Shown here in pieces: positions 31,469 through 41,094 of a stretch of DNA of 64,000 bases. The stretch lies in NCBI GenBank assembly GCA_000026125.1, contig CU207211.1, forward strand, positions 434,001 through 498,000, in the 5' to 3' direction. The position numbers and the translations under genes are program-made. The notes under the pieces are model-generated. The model did no database searches and was not told the origin of the DNA. It was given only the letters and a program-made list of their open reading frames with translations. This DNA is from Herminiimonas arsenicoxydans (lineage in GTDB: Bacteria > Pseudomonadota > Gammaproteobacteria > Burkholderiales > Burkholderiaceae_D). Position 1 is the first letter of the stretch. Every line of letters begins with the position of its first letter.

Positions 31469-33202
31469 ATGCAAAAGCAAGCAGGCACAAATCCTTTTTT
31501 CCGCAAGTCGTTTGTTCCCTCCATTGCTTTGGTGATCAGTGGGCTCTTCTTTTCACCTTCGGTATGTGCGCAAAGTTTCGCTGCCGATGAGCTGTTAAGA
31601 CAGCAGGAACGTGAACGACAATTACGTTTGCAGCAGGAACAAACGCCGGATGTTCGTTTGCAGGAACCCGTTACGCCGGCCACAACTCTCCTACCAAAAA
31701 ACGAGTCGCCATGCTTTCGCATTGATCGTATCGTCTTGGTCGGCGAGGCGGCGGATCGTTTTCAGTTCGCCGTGCAAAGTGTGATGGAAGGGGAGGATTC
31801 CCCCCTCGGCAGATGCCTGGGTGCCAACGGCATCAACCTGCTGCTGACGCGCGCGCAGAACGCCATCGTTGCCAGGGGATTCGTAACGACGCGTGTACTG
31901 GTTTCCCCACAAGACATCAAGACTGGCGACCTAACGCTGACTGTCATTCCCGGACGCGTGCGTGATATTCGTTTTGCACCAGATGCCGACCCACGCGGCA
32001 CCAAGTGGAATGCCATTCCGATTCAATCCGGTGATATTTTGAATCTGCGCGACATTGAACAAGGCTTGGAGAACTTCAAACGCGTTCCTACCGCTGCTGC
32101 CGATATCAAGATAGAAGCAGCGGAAGGCGAAGGCGCACAGCCGGGACAAAGTGATCTTGTCATTGCCTATCAACAAAGCTTTCCATTCCGGGCATCTGTC
32201 TCCCTGGATGATTCAGGTTCCAAAGCGACGGGTAAATACCAGGGGGCCTTGACACTGTCTTATGACAACTGGTGGACGTTAAATGATTTGTTCTATATCA
32301 GTGTCAACCATGATCTGGGCGGAGGTGATCCCGGCGCACGAGGAACACGCGGCGGAACGCTTCACTATTCGATACCGTTCGGGTATTGGGCGCTGAGTAC
32401 AACGGCCACGAGTAACCGATATTTCCAAAGTATTGCCGGCTTGAACCAGAACTACGTCTATTCCGGCACGAGTAGCAGCAATGATCTCAAACTTTCGCGC
32501 GTCGTTTACCGGGATGCGCAACGTAAAACGACCGTGGCTTTGCGCGCCTATCTCAAAGAGTCCGATAACTTCATTGATGACACGGAAGTACAAACACAAC
32601 GCAGACGAACGGCCGGATGGGAACTCAGTATTGGGCACCGCGAGTTCATGGGAGCCAATACGCTGGATGTGAATCTTGCCTACCGCCATGGAACATGAGC
32701 GTTTCGGGCGCTAGCAGCGCCGGAGGATAAGTTTGGAGAAGGTGCGTCTCATCCGCAAGTCTGGAACGCCGACGTTTCCCTCTCTGTTCCCTTTCAACTC
32801 GTGCAGCAAAACCTGCGCTATCTCGGCGCATTTCGTGGGCAGTGGAACGATACGCCCCTGGTGCCGCAAGATCGCTTTGCCATTGGTGGCCGGTATTCGG
32901 TTCGTGGGTTTGATGGCGACATGATGCTCTCCGCCGACCGCGGTTGGACTCTGCGCAATGATCTTGGTCTTGTCCTGGGCGCCAGCGGACAAGAGCTTTA
33001 CCTTGCTCTCGACTATGGCGAAGTAGGCGGCCAGTCCAGTCACTACCTGATCGGTACGCGTCTGGCGGGTATGGCAATCGGCCTGCGCGGCAATGTACTG
33101 GGCGGCGCTTACGACATCTTCGTCGGTCAACCATTAAAAAAACCAGATGGATTCAGAACGGCCAATACCACGGCTGGCTTCAACCTGAACTGGAGTTATT
33201 AG
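31469..33202 (+). pseudogene. TpsB two-partner secretion transporter interrupted by an in-frame TGA
   Basis: TpsB proteins (FhaC/ShlB family) are outer-membrane barrels with periplasmic POTRA domains that export the TpsA partner. An N-terminal signal peptide is followed by a Gln/Arg-rich linker and POTRA domains (CFRIDRIVLVG, GFVTTRVLVSPQDIKTGDLTLTVI). The barrel holds RASVSLDDSGSKATGKYQGA and, near the end, PLVPQDRFAIGGRYSVRGFDG with the conserved VRGF. A single TGA at 32696-32698 splits the frame; the same frame resumes at once and runs to 33202, where AFRALAAPEDKFGEGAS fits the usual GTGAFGAL...P-E-FGEG region. GGA to TGA is the simplest change. A full product would have 577 residues. Unless the stop is read through or is a sequencing error, TpsA export is lost. 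Confidence 0.88.
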
Positions 33203-33267
33203 CACGGTCGCAGCAATTTGCATCCATACGGTTCTCACATTGAACAAGAACAAGCAGGGGAGCAGAC

Positions 33268-36200
33268 ATGAACAAGCATTTATATCGCATTGCCTTTAAT
33301 CAGGCGCGTGGCATCTTGATGGTAGTGGCAGAGAACACGACTACACAAGGCAAGGGTGATGCTGCTCCGGTCGCGTCCAGTGGCAAACAGGTTGCAGACT
33401 TGCCGTGCATGCAGATGAAGACTATTTCCTTTGCGGCGAAGCTTGTTGTCGGCGTAATGAGCTTGAGCATGCCATTGGCCTATGCGCAAATCGTTGCCGA
33501 TCCGAATGCACCCGGCAATCAACGTCCTACCATTCTGCAAACGGCAAATGGCCTGTCGCAGGTCAATATTCAGACGCCATCTGCTGCCGGCGTGTCTCGC
33601 AACACATATAGCCAGTTCGATGTGCAGAGTAACGGCGCCATTCTCAATAACAGCCGCACCAATACCGCAACACAAACAGGTGGGTGGGTGCAGGCGAACC
33701 CGTGGTTGGTAGGCGGGGCCGCACGCGTGATTCTGAATGAGGTGAACTCCAGCAATCCGAGTCAGCTACGCGGTTACGTCGAAGTAGCAGGACAAAAAGC
33801 GGAAGTGATCATTGCCAATCCTGCAGGCATCCAGGTCAACGGCGGTGGCTTCATCAATGCCGATCGCGTGACACTGACGACCGGCACTGCCGTCATGAAT
33901 CCGCTGCATGGCGGCTCGCTCGAGAGCTACCGTATTCCGCAAGGCACGATCAGTATCGATGGTCTGGGCCTGGATACGCGCACGGCAAGCTACACTGATA
34001 TTCTGGCCAGATCCGTTCAAGTGAATGCAGGGATATGGGCGAATCGCCTGAAGGTCGTCACCGGTGCGAATGAGGTTAGTACTACCAGTGCAGACTATCC
34101 CGGCAATGTGGCTCAGGGTGTTACGCCGATTGCAGCAACAGGTCCTGCTCCGCAATTCAGTCTAGACGTTGCCGCGATAGGCGGCATGTACGCAGGCCAT
34201 ATCTACCTGGTTGGCAGCGAGAGTGGGTTAGGGGTACGCAATCAGGGCGCCATCAATGCCGCAGGCGGTAATCTGGTTCTTCTATCGAACGGTTTTTTAA
34301 CGAACGAAGGAGCGATCCAGGCTGCATCGTCGAATGGCAGTGGCGGCAACCTCAGGATTGAAACAAGCGGTACGATCAATAACGTCGGTGCGCAGGCAGT
34401 CATCAGCGCACAAGATCATGCTGCGGTCGTGACAACGGCGGATCTGACCAATGCGGGCAAGATCGACGCTGGTAATGTACTTACCCTAAGTGCGCAAAAT
34501 ATCGACAATACGGTCACGGGTGAGATCGCGGCTGTTACGTCCAGGATCTCAGCCACTGACAAGCTCTCTAATCGCGGGCTGATCGATGGCAGCGAGACCC
34601 TGCTTCAGGCCGGTACGCTCGACAATATCGGTACCGGTCGCATCTATGGCGATCACCTCGGTATTGCAGCGGATGTCCTGAACAACGATACGGAAACCGT
34701 CAACAGTATTCGGTCGGATGCCGTGATCGCTGCACGTGAACGACTGGATATTGGTGCAGGTGTATTGAACAATAAAAATGGTGCGTTGATTTTTAGTGCG
34801 GGTACGGGAGCCAACGCCATTAACATCGGTGGCAGTCTGGACGCGCAAGGTCATACTACAGGTACGGCTGGCACGATCAACAATGAAGCTGCCATCATCG
34901 AATCGCTGGGCGGAATACATATTTCGGCACAACAACTCAACAACCTTAATCCGGATTTCAGCACAAAGACGAATAACATTACCAACGCTGCCTCCGCTCA
35001 TTACATTGGTTTTGGAAGCGTTCGATACCTTGAAAGCGAAACCGGGATTTCAGGTCTCGAATATGCGGTTCCAAGTAGCGCATATCCTTTTGCGGCCGGT
35101 TATTCCCGTGTCGGTTATTCGCAGATACCGGAGTACGATCCTGATCTGGATATGTATGTGAATACTTATCCAGACGGAAGCAATGTATGGGCGCTCTTCA
35201 ATGTACCTGTGGGAGAGCATCAGACGCTGGCAAGCCGACTGCAGGGGTACAACCAGGACCTGCGTTCCCGAGCCTACCGTGTGTTTGACCACATCTGGAT
35301 CACGGGTCAGAAAATCGTGGAAACAGTTGTAGATAATGCAGGTGTGCCTGGGCAAATCGTGGCTGGTGGGGGAATGACGCTCACTGGCGGCAATGTACTC
35401 AACGACAACAGCAAGATACTTGCTGGCGGCGATCTGCATGTCTCCGTTGGCAGTTTAACTAACACGGAAACACCTGGACATCGTGAGGTCTCGGATATTG
35501 GTACATTTCGCCGTGACTTCGTGGAATATTCGCCTTACCGATTGCGTGCAGGTGAGTTCGGTAGCGGTAGCTATGTTTTAGTCACCGAAAGTGTCACGAC
35601 CAAACTGGATACATCCATTGCCAACGGTAAGGCCAGTGTTTCAGGAACAGGCACACAACTGGCGACTCGCATAGCACCTGGTAGTAGTCTGCTGATTCTT
35701 AATCCTGATCCTGATGACAGCCATATCTACAAAGGCGATCCCCGTTTCAATAATCAACAGCAATGGCTCTCAAGCGACTACATGTTGCAGGTATTGGCCA
35801 CTGATCCGGACGCGATACAAAAGCGTCTGGGTGATGGCTTCTACGAACAGAGAATCGTACGAGAACAGATTGCGCAACTCACCGGACGCCGCTTCCTTGA
35901 CGGCTATGCCAGCGAAGAAACCCAGTATCAGGCACTGATGCAAGCGGGAGCGGCCTATGCCAAGGAGTGGGAATTGGTGCCCGGGGTGAGCCTGACTGCC
36001 GCGCAGATGGCGCAGTTGACCAGCGATATTGTCTGGCTCGTGGCGCAAGAGGTCGTGCTGCCGGATGGCGCCATCACAACGGCGTTGGTGCCGCAGGTTT
36101 ACGTCATGCCAAGGCAGGGCGACCTTGCCGCCAATGGTTCCCTGTTAGCTGGGCAGAACGTTAATATTCAACTCTCTGGCGATCTTACGAACTCCGGCAC

Positions 36201-39200
36201 TATCGCCGGACGCAACGTTATGCAGATTACTGCAAACAATGTGCAGAACCTGGGCGGTATCTCCGGCAAGGCAGTCAGCGTGGCTGCGCAGCAGGACCTG
36301 ACGAATTTTGGCGGTCGCATGATGGCCGAGGATAGTCTTGTTGCTACGGCGGGAAGAGACCTCACCGTACAGAGCACGACCAGCACAGGAACGGCATCTG
36401 CAGGTCGTTCCAGCAGCAGTCTCACGCAGGTGAATCGCGTGGCGGGTCTCTACGTCACGGGAGAGAAGGGCATCCTTGTGGCCAGCGCTGGCAATGATTT
36501 TAGTGTATTGGCAGGCGTGCTTTCCAGCGCAGGTGATATTCAAGTTACGGCTGGCAACAATATAAACCTCGGCACGGTCGAGACGGGATACAAGAGTGAT
36601 CTGACGGCGAATGATCGCAACTACATGCGTGCGTCGGGCACGCAGGAAGTGGGCAGTCAGATTGTTTCTGGCGGCAGCACCAACATTATGGTCGGCAACA
36701 ACTTCAATGCCCGTGCTGCTACTGTCGATGTCACAGGGGACCTGGCACTTAGTGCGGGTGGAGATGTCAGAATTACGGAAGGTCGCGCCATCAGACAAAG
36801 CGACGATGCGCGCTATGCAAAGAGCAAAGGTTTCCTCTCTTCATCCAGTACCGAAAGCCGTGAGCAAAGTTTGAGCGATAGTGCCATTGGCAGCAGCATG
36901 GGCGGCAAGACCGTCACGATTGCGTCGGGAGGAGATACGCTCATCCGTGGTTCGAATGTAGTCGGCGATAACGATACTATCGTGGTCGCAGGCCACGATC
37001 TGAGCATCGAAGCCGCGACCAACACCAGCCAGGGCAGCAGTTTCAACGAGACGAAGAAGAGTGGCCTCTTCAGCAGCGGCGGCCTGAGCATTACCTACGG
37101 CAAGCAGGAGCAAAGTACTGGTCAACAAAATACGCGCACAAGCTCTGTCGGCAGCACAGTCGGTAGCATCGCCGGTGATGTCTTGCTCGTGGCAGGGCAG
37201 ACCTATAACCAGATTGGCAGCGACGTACTTGCCCCTTCCGGTGACATCAGCATTGCCGCGAAGAAGGTCGATATCGTTGCTGCTTCCAATACTTATACCA
37301 ATAGTACGGAACAGCACTTCAAACAAAGTGGCCTGACGCTCGCCATCACCAGCCCGGTCATTAGCGCCATCCAGACCGTGCAGCAAATGGCAGATGCTGC
37401 GAGCAAAACACAAGATGGACGTATGCAGGTGCTGGCTGGCGCAACGGCCGGGCTCGCTGCCAAAGACGGTTATAAGGCGATCCAGGCTGGACAAGGCACC
37501 ACCATAAATGGAAAAGAGAATCAGATCACAACCGGCAGCGATACAGAAGGCAACCCAACCAGCCGCGAGGCCACCGCCGCCGATCAGGCAGGCGGCATCA
37601 ACCTCAGCATCAGCATTGGTGCCTCTAGCAGTGAAAGCAAAACGACCCAAACCGGCAACCATGCTATTGGTTCCACGGTAGTCGCAGGCGGCAACGTCAC
37701 CATCGTCGCCAGTGGCGCAGGCAAGGATTCCGACGTCACTGTGCAGGGTTCTGACATCAGTGCAGGTAACAATGTTGTCATCAGCGCGGAAGATGAAATT
37801 AAATTACTTGCAGCTCAAAACACCGATGAACAGCACAGTACCAACAAGAGCAGCAGTGGGAGCATCGGCATCAGCATCGGTACCAGCGGTTTCGGCGTAA
37901 CGGCATCAGCCAGTACGGGACGCGGGAATGCCGATGGCAAGGACGTCAGCTGGACCAATACCCACATCAACGCAGGCAATCAGCTAGCGATGCAATCGGG
38001 TGGCGACACCACGCTCAAGGGCGCAGTGGTGGAAGGGAAACAGGTCGTGGCTGGGGTAGGAGGCGATCTCCGCATCGAAAGTCTGCAGGACACAAGCGAA
38101 TACGGCAGCAAGCAGAAGAACATGGGCGGAAGTATCACCATCGGTGCCGGCATGTCCGGCAGTATAAGTTACAGCAAGAGCAGCGCCAATAGCGACTACG
38201 CCAGCGTGTCGGAACAATCCGGCATTAGAGCTGGGGATGATGGATTCCAGCTCAAGGTAGACGGCAATACCGATCTGAACGGCGCCATTATCGCCAGTAC
38301 AGAGAGAGCTGCAAGAGATGATAAAAATATTCTTGTTACAGCAAGTCTTACTAGTAGCGATATTGCTAATCATGCCGAGGCTAGTGCTCAAAGTAGCGGG
38401 ATTAATCTTTCTAGCGATATGTTCACAAAAGGAAAATACGGTATTGCCAAAGGAATTATCGGGACATCGCTTAACAACGGAGAGTCATCAGGCTCCTCAG
38501 CCGGAACTACTCGTAGTGCCGTAGAGTCCGGCGTCATTGTACTTACCGACGACACTGCACAATGGGCATTAACTGGCAAGACAAGCAACGAATCAATAGC
38601 TAGCTTAAATCGCAATACCATTCATGCTCATAATGCTGCACAGAAGCAGGATATCGATGCCATGAGACAGGCCGCAGAGGCTGAGAAAATAATCAAGCAA
38701 GCCATATTTGTTGAGACGACAAAATTTACTGATGAGGCGTATCGAACAATATTTATCAAACAGCACCCAATGTTTGAAATTGAGAAGGATGCAGACGGTA
38801 ATACATTAATTGATGAGACAACCGGTAAGCCAATCTTGCGGGTACTGTCGGAGCAAGAAAAAGCTGATATTCGACCAGGTCCAGATGGCAAGGTGCGCAT
38901 AGCCGTCAACGGAATATTTAATGATCAGGATGCGGCTGGAAGTTACGCGAATCAGCATAGTGACCAAAAAGGGCCGCAGTACCTTATCCATTTTCCAGAA
39001 GCGGAGGGGATCGTTCCAGAATTATTGGTCGCGGCCTATCAGAATTTTTTGGAAAATGATTTTTGGGGGCTGAGTAATTCAACTGTGCAAGTCAAGAATT
39101 TTATGAATCAATATGGGAGGAGTGGGCTTCAACTTGACGGACATAGTCGTGGCGCAATGACGATTGGGAATGCATTGGAATCGCAAGTAACTAATCAGAA

Positions 39201-39582
39201 TTCTGTTGGTAGTCTAAGTAATACTAATATTCGGTTTTTTGGACCCGCTTACAACGTACAACAAGCTGATAATTTATTAAATTTCTTGCAGGATAGGGCC
39301 GGTGTGATTGACGTAAACCAATTCAATAATATGATCTTGCAGTATCAGAATCATTTCGTAGATCCTGTTGGTGGATTGATTGGAAATAATCAATCCACTG
39401 GAGGTACCATCCCTGGCGAGAGTAGTGTGATACGAGAAATGGTCGACGCTGTCATAGGGAGGCCAGTCACTGTTCATAATTGCTATGGATTAAATGCGCC
39501 AGCGACATGTCAAAAATATTGGTTGGAATCTCCTAATGGTATTCCACATTTTCAACCAGCGAATTTACCAAAAGTTCAATAA
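33268..39582 (+). CDS. TpsA filamentous haemagglutinin, CdiA-like, with alpha/beta-hydrolase-type C-terminus
   Basis: A 2104-residue exoprotein. The N-terminus MNKHLYRIAFNQARG is an extended signal peptide region (ESPR), with cleavage probably after PLAYA near residue 74. The TPS secretion domain follows (QVNIQTPSAAGVSRNTYSQFDV, then VIIANPAGIQVNGGGFIN), then beta-helical haemagglutinin repeats to about residue 1670 (many D-L-N-G-I-A-G and GNNV-I-A type turns). From about base 38,300 the codons become AT-rich and the repeats stop. The C-terminal domain has VRIAVNGIFNDQDAAGSYA, then LQLDGHSRGAMTIGNALES with GHSRG at residues 1958-1962, the nucleophile elbow of lipases and other alpha/beta hydrolases (predicted Ser1960). 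This looks like a CdiA-type contact-dependent toxin. The next gene overlaps its stop codon and may encode immunity. Confidence 0.9.
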   Translation: MNKHLYRIAFNQARGILMVVAENTTTQGKGDAAPVASSGKQVADLPCMQMKTISFAAKLVVGVMSLSMPLAYAQIVADPNAPGNQRPTILQTANGLSQVNIQTPSAAGVSRNTYSQFDVQSNGAILNNSRTNTATQTGGWVQANPWLVGGAARVILNEVNSSNPSQLRGYVEVAGQKAEVIIANPAGIQVNGGGFINADRVTLTTGTAVMNPLHGGSLESYRIPQGTISIDGLGLDTRTASYTDILARSVQVNAGIWANRLKVVTGANEVSTTSADYPGNVAQGVTPIAATGPAPQFSLDVAAIGGMYAGHIYLVGSESGLGVRNQGAINAAGGNLVLLSNGFLTNEGAIQAASSNGSGGNLRIETSGTINNVGAQAVISAQDHAAVVTTADLTNAGKIDAGNVLTLSAQNIDNTVTGEIAAVTSRISATDKLSNRGLIDGSETLLQAGTLDNIGTGRIYGDHLGIAADVLNNDTETVNSIRSDAVIAARERLDIGAGVLNNKNGALIFSAGTGANAINIGGSLDAQGHTTGTAGTINNEAAIIESLGGIHISAQQLNNLNPDFSTKTNNITNAASAHYIGFGSVRYLESETGISGLEYAVPSSAYPFAAGYSRVGYSQIPEYDPDLDMYVNTYPDGSNVWALFNVPVGEHQTLASRLQGYNQDLRSRAYRVFDHIWITGQKIVETVVDNAGVPGQIVAGGGMTLTGGNVLNDNSKILAGGDLHVSVGSLTNTETPGHREVSDIGTFRRDFVEYSPYRLRAGEFGSGSYVLVTESVTTKLDTSIANGKASVSGTGTQLATRIAPGSSLLILNPDPDDSHIYKGDPRFNNQQQWLSSDYMLQVLATDPDAIQKRLGDGFYEQRIVREQIAQLTGRRFLDGYASEETQYQALMQAGAAYAKEWELVPGVSLTAAQMAQLTSDIVWLVAQEVVLPDGAITTALVPQVYVMPRQGDLAANGSLLAGQNVNIQLSGDLTNSGTIAGRNVMQITANNVQNLGGISGKAVSVAAQQDLTNFGGRMMAEDSLVATAGRDLTVQSTTSTGTASAGRSSSSLTQVNRVAGLYVTGEKGILVASAGNDFSVLAGVLSSAGDIQVTAGNNINLGTVETGYKSDLTANDRNYMRASGTQEVGSQIVSGGSTNIMVGNNFNARAATVDVTGDLALSAGGDVRITEGRAIRQSDDARYAKSKGFLSSSSTESREQSLSDSAIGSSMGGKTVTIASGGDTLIRGSNVVGDNDTIVVAGHDLSIEAATNTSQGSSFNETKKSGLFSSGGLSITYGKQEQSTGQQNTRTSSVGSTVGSIAGDVLLVAGQTYNQIGSDVLAPSGDISIAAKKVDIVAASNTYTNSTEQHFKQSGLTLAITSPVISAIQTVQQMADAASKTQDGRMQVLAGATAGLAAKDGYKAIQAGQGTTINGKENQITTGSDTEGNPTSREATAADQAGGINLSISIGASSSESKTTQTGNHAIGSTVVAGGNVTIVASGAGKDSDVTVQGSDISAGNNVVISAEDEIKLLAAQNTDEQHSTNKSSSGSIGISIGTSGFGVTASASTGRGNADGKDVSWTNTHINAGNQLAMQSGGDTTLKGAVVEGKQVVAGVGGDLRIESLQDTSEYGSKQKNMGGSITIGAGMSGSISYSKSSANSDYASVSEQSGIRAGDDGFQLKVDGNTDLNGAIIASTERAARDDKNILVTASLTSSDIANHAEASAQSSGINLSSDMFTKGKYGIAKGIIGTSLNNGESSGSSAGTTRSAVESGVIVLTDDTAQWALTGKTSNESIASLNRNTIHAHNAAQKQDIDAMRQAAEAEKIIKQAIFVETTKFTDEAYRTIFIKQHPMFEIEKDADGNTLIDETTGKPILRVLSEQEKADIRPGPDGKVRIAVNGIFNDQDAAGSYANQHSDQKGPQYLIHFPEAEGIVPELLVAAYQNFLENDFWGLSNSTVQVKNFMNQYGRSGLQLDGHSRGAMTIGNALESQVTNQNSVGSLSNTNIRFFGPAYNVQQADNLLNFLQDRAGVIDVNQFNNMILQYQNHFVDPVGGLIGNNQSTGGTIPGESSVIREMVDAVIGRPVTVHNCYGLNAPATCQKYWLESPNGIPHFQPANLPKVQ

Positions 39583-39911
39583 TGAATCGCCGAAAGATAC
39601 CCCTCATAGGGTTAATAATTTTGATGGCAGCGTGTACTTCAAAGCCATTTCAGCCTGCGCCGCCGATGTTTAAGATGTTTGAGAAAAATAACTTACAGAG
39701 CGAAGAGATCAAGAAGGAGATGATTGCCTGCGGATTTCCAAATGTTATTACGGGGCGTAATCCAAATGACTCTCTTGGTGATACAGCAAAGCGAGAGCAT
39801 TGTATGTTTAAGAGAAATTTTCGCTATATTGACGGATATATGGGAATTTGCTCGACGCAAGCGGCCAGAAAAATTAAAGAGTGCATTTCGGACACTCGAA
39901 TTATTCAGTAG
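39582..39911 (+). CDS. small lipoprotein, candidate immunity protein for the TpsA toxin
   Basis: A 109-residue lipoprotein: basic start MNRRK, hydrophobic stretch, lipobox MAAC with Cys18, and Thr at +2, which favours the outer membrane. The mature part has IKKEMIACGFPNV and a KREHCMFKRNFRYI region, with paired cysteines that could form disulfides. The ATG overlaps the tpsA TAA (TAATG), so translation is coupled. A lipoprotein placed directly behind a lipase-like toxin domain is the layout known for type VI lipase effectors and their periplasmic immunity proteins; the immunity role is inferred. Confidence 0.75.
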   Translation: MNRRKIPLIGLIILMAACTSKPFQPAPPMFKMFEKNNLQSEEIKKEMIACGFPNVITGRNPNDSLGDTAKREHCMFKRNFRYIDGYMGICSTQAARKIKECISDTRIIQ

Positions 39912-40197
39912 AGAGAATAGGAAAATCTGCCTGCTTGTATGGGGTGGAAATGTACAGATAAAACGGAATCAGGATGTAAGCCGGACTCTTTGAATCGCCC
40001 TATATTCAAATCCGTAAGAGATGCATCGTAAGTACTTTTTAAAAGAATATTTTTGGGGCGTGTCGGAGCCGGCAATAGCTCCTAAAGCTTAGCTGTTTTT
40101 TACGTGTTATTTTTTGTGCCTTTGTTAGTTGAAGAGTGATGCGAAAATTACTTGATTCCGCTTCCTGTAGATCAGCACTGATAAGAATTTCTTGAGA

Positions 40198-40767
40198 GTG
40201 AAGCATATACAGCCGCGCTATTTTTCACCCCTTATGTGCTTGGGCGAGATTGGTATTGCACTTCTTTTCGTAACAATATTACAGGGATGTACAACCTCGT
40301 CTAGTGTGCAAACTGAATTTGACGCCAAGACGCAAGCTCGCATTCGTGTATTCCACGGAACTGGGGCGTATCTTTATCTTGGTAATATTTGTGATGGCAA
40401 TACCCATCCGGTTATTCATGCTGCTGCAGGCGGATTTTCCTATTTCGAACGCAATAAAAAAATAGGAATGCCAGCTACTGACGATATGCCGTTTTCTTAT
40501 CATGAGTATGCGATTCCAGCCAATGAACCTCTTACAGTGAAAATGTACTGGCAATCGCAGAATGCGAATGGGATATGGGAGCATTGCGGTCCGCTGTATA
40601 CAATATTTACTCCTGATGCCGGGCAGGATTACGACACTTTTATGCCGTTTTATCGCGGGGTTTGTCAGGGAGTGAAGGTACGTAAATTTATACCGAATGA
40701 GAGTGGTAAGGTTACTACTGTGGCAGCACGATTAAGCGGCCTTCCATTTCGGCAATGTCGTAATTAA
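40198..40767 (+). CDS. hypothetical lipoprotein
   Basis: A protein of about 189 residues with a lipoprotein signal (LLFVTILQGC followed by TTSSS). The mature part contains ARIRVFHGTGAYLYLGNIC, GGFSYFERNKKIGMPATDDMP and several conserved-looking cysteines. The family is not recognised. The start is uncertain: GTG 40198 gives a basic n-region; TTG 40192 and ATG 40234 are alternatives and none has a clear ribosome binding site. It lies 286 bases behind the candidate immunity gene and could be an orphan immunity or unrelated cargo. Confidence 0.6.
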   Translation: MKHIQPRYFSPLMCLGEIGIALLFVTILQGCTTSSSVQTEFDAKTQARIRVFHGTGAYLYLGNICDGNTHPVIHAAAGGFSYFERNKKIGMPATDDMPFSYHEYAIPANEPLTVKMYWQSQNANGIWEHCGPLYTIFTPDAGQDYDTFMPFYRGVCQGVKVRKFIPNESGKVTTVAARLSGLPFRQCRN

Positions 40768-41094
40768 AGGACAGCTTCGCTTTAATTTTCACGAATGACC
40801 GGTATTGCCCGCACTTTGTATAACGAGGTGTCAATCGCAAGTCATCAGAGGACTATTATTGATGTTTTCCCTGACTCCAGGAAGCCGCAATTGATTGGTT
40901 GTGCTGTGTTTCAGTTGCGCTAATCTGCCGTCTAAATCCGCCGATAGCTGAATAAACTCACATCAGAATGACATCGTATGATCACGTTTAAATTTTAATT
41001 TGTATATAAATCAGATTGTTATATTAGATAATCTTATTGAAAATGATTCCAGCTACCCATCTAGCTACCCATTCCATTATCGCTTCAAATCACA
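40768..41094. other. AT-rich intergenic region with a short tandem repeat
   Basis: No gene is seen. AGCTACCCAT occurs at 41051-41060 and again at 41063-41072, a 10-bp direct repeat with a 12-bp period just before the nuclease gene. It could be a protein-binding or recombination site, but no partner copy was found elsewhere in the window. Confidence 0.35.

Noticed and set aside
36841..37662. 273-codon minus-strand frame inside tpsA
   Set aside because: Antisense shadow of the repetitive haemagglutinin sequence; no start signal or family character.
33268..39582. Repetitive tpsA region as a CRISPR or tandem-repeat array
   Set aside because: The repeats are degenerate protein-level beta-helix turns in one open frame, not identical spaced DNA repeats; no CRISPR array was seen anywhere in the window.
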